A DNA stretch of 64,000 bases from Flexibacter flexilis DSM 6793 (lineage in GTDB: Bacteria; Bacteroidota; Bacteroidia; Cytophagales; Flexibacteraceae). Both the position numbers and the translations under genes were made by a program. The stretch lies in NCBI RefSeq assembly GCF_900112255.1, contig NZ_FOLE01000008.1:1-64000 (forward strand). The letters are read 5' to 3'. The notes below the pieces were generated by a model, which had not been told where the DNA came from, ran no database searches, and saw nothing but the letters and a program-made list of their open reading frames with translations. Each line of letters starts with the position of its first letter. Position 1 is the first letter of the stretch. Shown here in pieces: positions 54,598-62,103 of this stretch.

Positions 54598-55479
54598 ATG
54601 AAAATTGTAGTTACAGGGTCTTTAGGAAATATTGGCCAACATTTAGTAAAGAATTTGCTTGCAAGCGGAAACAATGTTACGGTTATTAGCAGCAACAAGG
54701 ACAGACAAGCCGCCATCGAACAATTAGGCGTAAAGGCGGCGGTTGGTTCGATTACGGACACGGCATTTTTGGCGCAAGTATTTGCGGGAGCAGATGCCGT
54801 ATTTGCCATGACACCCCCGAACATGGGCGGCCAAAACATTATTGCCAACACCACCAATGCGGGCAAATCCTATGCCCAAGCCATTGAGAAAGCAGGCGTA
54901 AAACGCGTGGTAATGCTCAGCAGTGTAGGAGCGGAGCACGACGGCGGTACGGGACCAATCACGGGTTTGCATCATATCGAACAGTTGTACAGCGAGTTGT
55001 CGGGCGTTGCCGTTACGTTTTTGCGTGCGGGATATTTCTACACCAATTTTTACAACGATATTCCAGTAATTAAAAATGCAGGAATTATTGGTTCTAATTT
55101 CCCAGCCAGCACCCAATTGCCGTTGGTGCATCCTTCGGATATTGCGGTGGCGGCTGCCGAAGAGTTGCAAAAACCAGCAGCTACAGGCCACCAAGTGCGC
55201 TATATTGTGAGCGACTATGTGAGTGCGGCGCAAGTGGCCAGCGCATTGGGCGAAGCCATCGGAAAACCTGCACTTCCTTGGGTCGAATTTACGGACGAAC
55301 AAGCCATACAAGGCATGACGGGCGCGGGTGTGCCTTCCGAAATTGCAGGACTTTATACGGAAATGGGCGCAGCGATTCGTGCGGGTAAACTGCAAGCAGA
55401 TTTTGAGGCGACAGGCGCGGTACAAAACGGCGTGCAGAAACTCACGGATTTTGCAAAAGAGTTTGCCGCTAATTTTTAA
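54598..55479 (+). CDS. NmrA-like NAD(P)-dependent oxidoreductase
   Basis: A 293-residue atypical short-chain dehydrogenase with the nucleotide-binding motif VVTGSLGNIGQHL, then VTVISSNKDR and AVFAMTPPN. It resembles the YtfG-type quinone oxidoreductase/NmrA group, which lacks the classic Tyr-Lys catalytic pair. Pairing with a divergent HxlR regulator is typical of electrophile or quinone detoxification modules. The substrate is not determined. Confidence 0.9.
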   Translation: MKIVVTGSLGNIGQHLVKNLLASGNNVTVISSNKDRQAAIEQLGVKAAVGSITDTAFLAQVFAGADAVFAMTPPNMGGQNIIANTTNAGKSYAQAIEKAGVKRVVMLSSVGAEHDGGTGPITGLHHIEQLYSELSGVAVTFLRAGYFYTNFYNDIPVIKNAGIIGSNFPASTQLPLVHPSDIAVAAAEELQKPAATGHQVRYIVSDYVSAAQVASALGEAIGKPALPWVEFTDEQAIQGMTGAGVPSEIAGLYTEMGAAIRAGKLQADFEATGAVQNGVQKLTDFAKEFAANF

Positions 55480-55569
55480 TCAAATAGTTCTTTAGTAGCT
55501 TTATCAAAACAAGAAGTCAAGCATAAGTATTGGCTTCTTGTTTTTGCATATAAATTTTTGGAAAAGAAT

Positions 55570-56394
55570 ATGACAGAAACAGAAATATTAGACCAATTGC
55601 TTTTGTATTTTGAAACCAAAACGCCACAAACAGCTTTTCGGAATTTGGAGAAAAGAGAGCGATTGAAGGCGTACCTGACGGTTTGGTATCCGTCCGAGCC
55701 ATTGCCCGCCGCTGTGATGGAACTGGCAGATAGGCTTTTTGCGCAAGAAGCCGCCCGTTTGTTGGTAACGGAAGCGGCCACTTTACCGCGACTCTCGGCA
55801 CAAATGCAGGGCACGGCGTATCCGTCGGCGGGCAAATGTTCGCTTTGGAAAGGCGATATTACTACGCTACGCGCCGATGCCATCGTCAATGCGGCCAACG
55901 AACAAATGTTGGGTTGTTTTACGGTTTTTCATAAATGTATAGACAATGCCATTCATTCGGTGGCGGGGCCTCGTTTGCGTGAGGCGTGTTATGGGCTAAT
56001 GTCTGCGCAGGGACACCCCGAACCGACGGGCAGTGCCAAGATTACGAAAGGTTTTAGTTTGCCTGCAAGCTATGTTTTGCATACGGTTGGCCCGATAGTT
56101 CGTAGCGGCTTGCCTACGGCCACGCAGCAGGCACAATTAGCCGACTGCTACACACAATGTTTGGATTTGGCGGCGCAAAATGACCAAATTCGGAGCGTGG
56201 CTTTTTGCTGCATCTCGACGGGTGTGTTTGGTTATCCTGCTCATTTGGCCGTAACGGTTGCTTTGCAAGCTGTGCATCATTGGCTTGCCAGTCATCCCGA
56301 TTCGCAAGTGCAACACGTTGTGTTTAATGTATTTAGCGAGGCAGATTATCATATTTATCAAAAAGCAATAGAACAATGGCCACAAACTTTGTAG
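55570..56394 (+). CDS. Zinc-type macrodomain protein (protein-ADP-ribose hydrolase)
   Basis: A 274-residue protein. Residues 1-90 form the helical N-terminal part common to this group. The macrodomain follows, with LWKGDITTLRADAIVNAANE, the CFTVFHKCIDNAIHSVAGP region, GHPEPTGSAKITKGF and YVLHTVGPIV, and the loop CISTGVFGYP. These are features of the microbial macrodomains that reverse SirTM-catalysed ADP-ribosylation. The start is ATG 55570. It overlaps the SirTM gene by 19 bases, so the writer and eraser are co-expressed. The lipoylated GcvH-like target and lipoate ligase of the staphylococcal operon are not present nearby. Confidence 0.9.
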   Translation: MTETEILDQLLLYFETKTPQTAFRNLEKRERLKAYLTVWYPSEPLPAAVMELADRLFAQEAARLLVTEAATLPRLSAQMQGTAYPSAGKCSLWKGDITTLRADAIVNAANEQMLGCFTVFHKCIDNAIHSVAGPRLREACYGLMSAQGHPEPTGSAKITKGFSLPASYVLHTVGPIVRSGLPTATQQAQLADCYTQCLDLAAQNDQIRSVAFCCISTGVFGYPAHLAVTVALQAVHHWLASHPDSQVQHVVFNVFSEADYHIYQKAIEQWPQTL

Positions 56395-57233
56395 AGATAT
56401 TAAAAACAGCCGCCCAGAAAATAAAAGAAGCTCCCGCCGTGCTCATTGGCGCGGGTGCGGGCATGAGTGCCGCCGCAGGCATTGACTACACCGACGAGGC
56501 GCGATTCCGACAACTTTTTCCAGTAATGCACCGCCGAGGCTTTCACAACAACTATGAGTTGATGGGCTTTCAGGGACTTTCGGAGGCGATAATGTGGGGC
56601 TACCATGCCATGCACGTGCAACATGTGGCCTACGACAACCAAACGGCTGAGGTTTACCAAGATTTGTTGGCGTTGGTGCGCTCGAAGGATTATTTTGTGC
56701 TTACTTCCAATGTGGACACGATGTTTGCTAAAAATGGCTTTGACCCCGAACGGATTTTTACGCCACAAGGCAATTACAAACTTATGCAATGCCTGCGTCC
56801 GTGTTCGCAAGAAACCTACGATACGCGGCCTTTTTTAGATAAATTATTAGCAAATCTTGACCCCGTAACGCACGAAATCACGGATTTGACGGCTATTCCC
56901 CGATGTCCGAAATGTGGCGGTGCAATGTTTATGAACGTGCGCGGCGGCCATTGGTTTATCGAAAAACCATACCAAACCCAACGTCAGCAATTTCAGCAAT
57001 GGGTACAGGCGCATTTGGGTAGTCCGTTGGTGCTGATGGACATGGGAACGGGTTTTAACACGCCAAGCGTAGTGCGTTGGCCAATGGAACAAATTACACA
57101 TCATAATCCTGAGGCGTTTTTGTTGCGTTTTAACCTCGACCATCCCGCCGTACCTGCCCAAATCGCGAGCCGCAGTCTGGAAATCGGAATGCCCATAGAC
57201 GCTGCCTTGCGGGAAGTGGTACGCAATCATTGA
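56376..57233 (+). CDS. SirTM-class sirtuin (NAD-dependent protein ADP-ribosyltransferase)
   Basis: A 285-residue SIR2-family protein. It shows LIGAGAGMSAAAGIDYTDEARF for NAD binding, FVLTSNVDTMFAKNGFDPER, a zinc-binding region with CPKCGG, and VLMDMGTGFNTPSVVRWPME. The general layout and the partner macrodomain gene identify it with class M sirtuins, which act as protein ADP-ribosyltransferases rather than efficient deacetylases. The target is unknown here because no GcvH-L gene is adjacent. Confidence 0.9.
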   Translation: MATNFVEILKTAAQKIKEAPAVLIGAGAGMSAAAGIDYTDEARFRQLFPVMHRRGFHNNYELMGFQGLSEAIMWGYHAMHVQHVAYDNQTAEVYQDLLALVRSKDYFVLTSNVDTMFAKNGFDPERIFTPQGNYKLMQCLRPCSQETYDTRPFLDKLLANLDPVTHEITDLTAIPRCPKCGGAMFMNVRGGHWFIEKPYQTQRQQFQQWVQAHLGSPLVLMDMGTGFNTPSVVRWPMEQITHHNPEAFLLRFNLDHPAVPAQIASRSLEIGMPIDAALREVVRNH

Positions 57234-57338
57234 TTTATTCAAACAAAACCTGAAAATTGTACCTAAGTTTTGTAAAGTAAAAGTGTTTATTTGGCGATGG
57301 CGTTTGTTCTGCAATCGTTCAAATCTTATTTTTGCTCA

Positions 57339-58091
57339 ATGGAACAAAGCGTTTATGATTTATTGATGAGCAAGTCTGAAAAACACAGACTTGAATTTTT
57401 GCCTCATATTTCTATTGATTGTGTGGTTTTTGGGTTTCATGAGGCCTCACTGAAAGTATTGTTATTAAAAATGAAAGGCGAAGACACATGGTCGTTGCCA
57501 GGCGGCTACGTGGGCAAGCAGGAAGATTTGGAAGAGGCCGCCAATCGGATTTTGGAAGAGCGAACAGGCGCAACAAATATTTATTTACAGCAATTTAAAG
57601 TTTTTTCTGACCCCAACCGTAGCCAACACTTTTTTGCAGAGATGCCCGATGCGCTGTGGCACAAGCAGCGTTTTGTTTCGGTGGGATTTTATGCCCTGAT
57701 TCCTTATCTGTCGGTTACGCCTGTTTCCGATGAGGCCTCGGACGTGTGCCTGTGGTGCGACATTCACGATATGCCCGCGTTGATGATGGACCACCAACAG
57801 ATTTTTGAAGGGGCATTGCTGTCGTTGCGTCGCGAACTTACCTACAAACCAATTGGTTACAATCTTTTGCCAGAAGAATTTACCTTGCCTGAGCTACAAA
57901 AATTGTACGAAATTATTTTGGGGCGAAAACTCAATCGAGGCAATTTTTATCGGAAAATAATGGCTTACGACGTGCTCGACAAGCTCGAAGGGGCGCGTAG
58001 AGGTGGCGCACACAAAGCCCCGTATCTGTACAAATTTAATCAAGAAAAATATAAAGCAGCTCTGCACAACGGCTTCAAAGACAATTGGTAG
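57339..58091 (+). CDS. NrtR-like Nudix-domain transcriptional regulator
   Basis: A 250-residue protein with a Nudix domain (about 20-150) and a C-terminal winged helix (LPEEFTLPELQKLYEIILGR, NFYRKIMAYDVL, APYLYKFNQ). The Nudix box reads GGYVGKQEDLEEAANRILEE; the REXXEE catalytic core is changed to RILEER, so hydrolysis is probably lost. This is characteristic of NrtR-type regulators, which sense ADP-ribose or related compounds. The start is ATG 57339. It lies 105 bases after the SirTM gene, so it may control NAD metabolism or the neighbouring ADP-ribosylation pair; this is inference. Confidence 0.85.
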   Translation: MEQSVYDLLMSKSEKHRLEFLPHISIDCVVFGFHEASLKVLLLKMKGEDTWSLPGGYVGKQEDLEEAANRILEERTGATNIYLQQFKVFSDPNRSQHFFAEMPDALWHKQRFVSVGFYALIPYLSVTPVSDEASDVCLWCDIHDMPALMMDHQQIFEGALLSLRRELTYKPIGYNLLPEEFTLPELQKLYEIILGRKLNRGNFYRKIMAYDVLDKLEGARRGGAHKAPYLYKFNQEKYKAALHNGFKDNW

Positions 58092-58236
58092 CCGTTGCGC
58101 GGGGCTTCATGTACGAAAACGATGGCCGTGCATTCGGAATAATTCTTGACGGAATCGGAAATGGGTTTGAGGCTTCTGCAAAATTTTGTTAAAATTGCGG
58201 ATTGTTATTAAAATTAGTGCCTCATAAAAACACAGT

Positions 58237-58977
58237 ATGTCTCGTCAGAAGTTAAAGCGATTTGCCGATAATGATTTGGCAGTCAATATTATACAAGAAG
58301 GTAAATCCGAATATCAAACCATCAAAAGTCAGTGGCTTACTTCTTTTTTCAAAAATACAAACCCGCTTGTCGTGGAGCTTGCCTGCGGTCGCGGGGAATA
58401 TGCGGTAGGACTTGCCAGTGTTTTTACAGATAAAAATTTTGTGGGTGTGGACATCAAAGGCAACCGCATTTGGGCGGGTAGCCGCCAAGCCACCGACCGC
58501 CAATTGCAAAACGTCGGCTTTTTGCGCACACGCATTCAGAATTTAGAACAATTTTTTGCCCCACAAGAAATAGATGAGATTTGGATTACGTTTCCAGACC
58601 CGCGCCCCAAAGGCCGTGACGAAAAACGCCGCCTCACCAATCCACGCTTTTTGGCTATGTACCAACGACTTATCAGCAAAGAAGGTTGGGTACATCTGAA
58701 AACCGACAACGTAGGGCTTTTTGAATATACGCTCGAAACGCTCGCGCAAATGCCCGTACGCGAGCTGATCGTTACACACGATTTATACGCTTCGCCTTAT
58801 GCCGACGAACACAAAGGCATTAAGACGAAGTTTGAACAAAAATATTTAGCCTTAGGCCAACCGATTCATTATCTGCGCTTTAAGTTCGCCGACCAGCCCA
58901 TACAATTGGCTGCGGACTTTTTGCCTTTCGACCAAGTACCCGAAGGGGAAGACGGCGACGACGGGCAAGAAGATTAA
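58237..58977 (+). CDS. trmB: tRNA (guanine-N7)-methyltransferase
   Basis: A 246-residue SAM-dependent methyltransferase making m7G46 in tRNA. It contains the SAM-binding motif VVELACGRGEYAVGLA, FVGVDIKGNRIWAG, the family signature IWITFPDPRPKGRDEKRRL and GWVHLKTDN. It ends with an acidic tail (EGEDGDDGQED). It stands alone, with ppk1 starting about 100 bases later. Confidence 0.95.
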   Translation: MSRQKLKRFADNDLAVNIIQEGKSEYQTIKSQWLTSFFKNTNPLVVELACGRGEYAVGLASVFTDKNFVGVDIKGNRIWAGSRQATDRQLQNVGFLRTRIQNLEQFFAPQEIDEIWITFPDPRPKGRDEKRRLTNPRFLAMYQRLISKEGWVHLKTDNVGLFEYTLETLAQMPVRELIVTHDLYASPYADEHKGIKTKFEQKYLALGQPIHYLRFKFADQPIQLAADFLPFDQVPEGEDGDDGQED

Positions 58978-59074
58978 AGCCTAACACAACCTGCCAAAGA
59001 AGATGCCTACCAATCAAATATACCTGTCTTGGCTTCGGCCTGTTATTCGTTTCACGAAAAAGATATTTGCAAGT

Positions 59075-61195
59075 ATGAGTACCCAATTACACCCTAATAA
59101 GGCTTCAGAACAAATACTCCAAAGCGATTATGTGAGCCGCGATTTGAGTTGGTTTCAGTTCAATTACCGTGTGCTGGATCAGTCCACCAACGAGCAAAGA
59201 TCGGTTTTTGAACGGCTAAAATTTTTGGCGATTACCGCGTCCAATTTTGATGAATTTGCCATGATTCGCATCGGCAGTTTGTACAATTATCTGGACTACG
59301 GCAAAGAGCGTGTAGATTATTCGGGGCTGCGCGAAAAGCCCTTCAAAACGGCTTTGTTCAATGAAGCGCAGAATTTTTTTGCGGCTCAAACCGAGCAATT
59401 TAAAAAGCTAATGCCCGAATTTATTACCCACGACTTTGAGATTTTGGGCATAGACCAACTCACCGACGCGGAAAAAGAACGCACGGCGCAATATTTCAAA
59501 AAGACGGTGTATCCGATGCTTACGCCGATGCTCGTGGACATTTATCACACATTTCCAGTGGTAATGAACAAAGCATTGACTTTCGGGGTGGTTACGCAAA
59601 ATTTGGCTGATACCAAGCACCCCAAACGCTTATCTTTCGTACAGATTCCGCAAAATTTGCCACGATTTTTTGAGATACAACGTGCTGATACACTGGTTTT
59701 TGTACCGATAGAAGAAATTGTGCGCTGGCGCATTTTTAAGCTCTACAAAAACATTGAGATTTTGTCGGTGAATCTGTTTCGCGTAACGCGCAACGGCGAT
59801 ATTTCCATCGAAGAAAGCGACGACATCGAAGCCGACTTCGTCGACGAGGTGCGTCGCAAACTCTCGACGCGCCGCACGGGTAGGGTAGTGCGTGTGGAAG
59901 TCGAAGACAATTATTCTTCGTACATGATGAAGATTTTGAAGCAACGCTGGGAAATTGACTACGATAACATCTTTGTTACCAATAGTTTGATGGATTTTAC
60001 GGGGCTTTGGCAAATTGTAAACCACCCCGAATTTAAGGAAAAAACACCAGTTTCGCACGCGTCCGTATTGCCGTTGAGTGCGGCAGGCAACAAGCATTTT
60101 GATGAAGAATTGTTTGACATTCTCAAGCAACGCGACATTCTGATGCACCACCCGTACAATAGTATGGAACCTGTGGTAAGCCTGATAGAACAAGCCGCCG
60201 ACGATCCTAAAGTCTTGTCTATCAAGATGACTATTTACCGTTTGGCCAAAAATTCACGCATTACCAACGCACTGCTCAAAGCCGTAGAAAATGGCAAGCA
60301 CGTAGCCGTTTTGTTTGAAGTAAAGGCGCGTTTTGATGAAGAAAACAATATTCGCGAAGCCAAAAAGCTACAAAAAGCAGGCTGTTTTGTGATTTATGGC
60401 GTGAGCAGCTACAAGACGCATACCAAAATGATGTTGATTGTGCGCAAAGAAGACGAACGCATTACGCGTTATGTACATTTGTCGAGTGGCAACTACAACG
60501 AAAGCACGGCCAAACTTTACACGGATATTGGTTTGCTTACCACCAACGAGGTTTACGCCAACGACGTTTCGGAGTTTTTCAATGCCATTACAGGCCATTC
60601 CGTGCCCGACGAATACAAGTATTTGATTACGGCACCGCGCGACATGCGCAACCAACTCATTGAGCTAATCCGACAAGAAGCCGAAAATGCTCGAAACGGT
60701 TTGCCGAGTGGCATTGTGATTAAAGTAAATTCTTTGGAAGATAAAGCCACTATCGACGAACTTTATAAGGCTTCTCAGGCTGGCGTAACGATTAAGTTGA
60801 TTGTACGCGGTATTTGCTGTTTGCGTCCGCACCGCAAAGGCTTGAGCGACAACATTACGGTACGTTCGATTGTGGGCGATTTGTTGGAACACACACGTAT
60901 TTATTATTTCCACAATGGCGGCAATCCGAAAGTGTATGGCGGTAGTGCCGACATGATGAACCGCAGTTTTGACCGCCGTCTGGAATCGCTTTTCTTGATT
61001 GTGGACGAAAAACTCAAGCAAGAGGCCATTAATATTTTGGCTTACAACGTAAAAGACAACGTGAACAGCCACCTCATGCACGAAGATGGCACGTACCACA
61101 AACGCGCACTACACGGCCACGAAAAACCGTTTAACATTCATCAAGAATTTTATGATGTAACGGAAGACGTAGTAATGAATGCTAAGTTGTTCTAA
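59075..61195 (+). CDS. ppk1: Polyphosphate kinase 1
   Basis: A 706-residue PPK1 that makes polyphosphate from ATP at the membrane. It contains YVSRDLSWFQFNYRVLD at the N-terminus, the catalytic region GVSSYKTHTKMMLIVRKED with the autophosphorylated histidine, HLSSGNYNESTAKLYTDIGL, and the second histidine in YYFHNGGNPKVYGGSADMM. I use ATG 59075; the ATG at 59003 would add 24 non-conserved residues. A terminator follows. Confidence 0.95.
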   Translation: MSTQLHPNKASEQILQSDYVSRDLSWFQFNYRVLDQSTNEQRSVFERLKFLAITASNFDEFAMIRIGSLYNYLDYGKERVDYSGLREKPFKTALFNEAQNFFAAQTEQFKKLMPEFITHDFEILGIDQLTDAEKERTAQYFKKTVYPMLTPMLVDIYHTFPVVMNKALTFGVVTQNLADTKHPKRLSFVQIPQNLPRFFEIQRADTLVFVPIEEIVRWRIFKLYKNIEILSVNLFRVTRNGDISIEESDDIEADFVDEVRRKLSTRRTGRVVRVEVEDNYSSYMMKILKQRWEIDYDNIFVTNSLMDFTGLWQIVNHPEFKEKTPVSHASVLPLSAAGNKHFDEELFDILKQRDILMHHPYNSMEPVVSLIEQAADDPKVLSIKMTIYRLAKNSRITNALLKAVENGKHVAVLFEVKARFDEENNIREAKKLQKAGCFVIYGVSSYKTHTKMMLIVRKEDERITRYVHLSSGNYNESTAKLYTDIGLLTTNEVYANDVSEFFNAITGHSVPDEYKYLITAPRDMRNQLIELIRQEAENARNGLPSGIVIKVNSLEDKATIDELYKASQAGVTIKLIVRGICCLRPHRKGLSDNITVRSIVGDLLEHTRIYYFHNGGNPKVYGGSADMMNRSFDRRLESLFLIVDEKLKQEAINILAYNVKDNVNSHLMHEDGTYHKRALHGHEKPFNIHQEFYDVTEDVVMNAKLF

Positions 61196-61222
61196 AACAA
61201 TTTTTTATAAAAAATACAGAGG

Positions 61223-61250
61223 CCACTCGCTATCTTCGGCGGGTGGTTTT
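61223..61250 (+). terminator. Terminator of ppk1
   Basis: CCACTCGC (61223-61230) pairs with GCGGGTGG (61239-61246) with one mismatch, followed by a T run. Confidence 0.65.
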
Positions 61251-61279
61251 TGTTTTCTAATAACCAATCTTTTTTTAGC

Positions 61280-61927
61280 ATGAAGGTAAAGGCATTTATT
61301 TTTGACATGGACGGGACACTTATCAATAACATAAGTTACCACCAAAAAGCATGGTTGGCGTTTTTGGCCAAGTATGGCATTGAGCTTGCGCCGCACGAGT
61401 TTCACGCCCAAAATCACGGAACGCAAGACGAGCTTATCAGACATTTTTTTGGACAAGACCTTGACTACCCCAAAGTACAGGCTTTAGGCAATGAAAAAGA
61501 GGCTTTGTATCGGGAGTTGTACCGCCCAGCGATGGAGCCGCTCAAGGGTTTGCCCCAACTGCTCGACGCGTTGAAAGCCCAACAAATTCGGATTGCTTTG
61601 GCCACGATGGGCGGCGCAGATAACATTGATTTTGTGTTGGATACGCTGCAAATACGGCCTTATTTTGAAGTGATAGTAGGCGGGCATCAGGTCAGGCACG
61701 GCAAGCCGCACCCCGAAGTTTATCAAAAAGCACTTAAGGCACTGGGTTTAGAACCGTCGGAGGCCATCGCTTTAGAGGATTCTCGCGGCGGCATTGTTTC
61801 GGCCAATGGCGCGGGGCTGCCCGTCGTCGGGATTACTACTTCGCACACGCCCGACGAGCTACGCCAATGGGGTGCGATTCATACGGTAGCGCATTACGAA
61901 AATTTCCCAACTAAAAGTTTTTTATAG
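61280..61927 (+). CDS. HAD-family phosphatase, beta-phosphoglucomutase-like
   Basis: A 215-residue HAD hydrolase of the PGMB-like subfamily. The nucleophile motif is FIFDMDGTLINN, the helical cap follows (about 15-85), then IALATMGG (motif II), HGKPHPEVYQKAL (motif III Lys) and ALEDSRGGIVSANGAG (motif IV). The probable substrate is a small sugar phosphate, not identifiable from sequence. ATG 61280 aligns with family starts. No operon partner is evident. Confidence 0.9.
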   Translation: MKVKAFIFDMDGTLINNISYHQKAWLAFLAKYGIELAPHEFHAQNHGTQDELIRHFFGQDLDYPKVQALGNEKEALYRELYRPAMEPLKGLPQLLDALKAQQIRIALATMGGADNIDFVLDTLQIRPYFEVIVGGHQVRHGKPHPEVYQKALKALGLEPSEAIALEDSRGGIVSANGAGLPVVGITTSHTPDELRQWGAIHTVAHYENFPTKSFL

Positions 61928-62062
61928 GCTTTTGGTTGGGAAATTTGCTTGATTAGAATCTCGTGTAATTGATATTTATAGCTAAAGCGTTGTTTATCAG
62001 TTGATTTTTGTTTTATAACGCTATGATTATCACAAAAACATAGCACTGTATGGGGCTATCCG

Positions 62063-62070
62063 TATATTTG
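62063..62070 (+). promoter_or_regulatory. Putative -7 box of murF-alr
   Basis: TATATTTG, 33 bases before the GTG start at 62104. No clear TTG at -33. Confidence 0.45.
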
Positions 62071-62103
62071 CCGCCATCATTTCACCCTTTTTAGTACAGT
62101 ACC

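Noticed and set aside
57255-57300. TAAAGTAAAAGTGTTTA before the NrtR-like gene as operator
   Set aside because: Only the outer four bases are symmetric; not enough to call a binding site.
61930-61955. Sigma-54-like TTGGTTGGGAAATTTGC upstream of murF-alr
   Set aside because: The spacing is 11 bases, no upstream palindrome is present, and a housekeeping -7 box lies closer to the gene.
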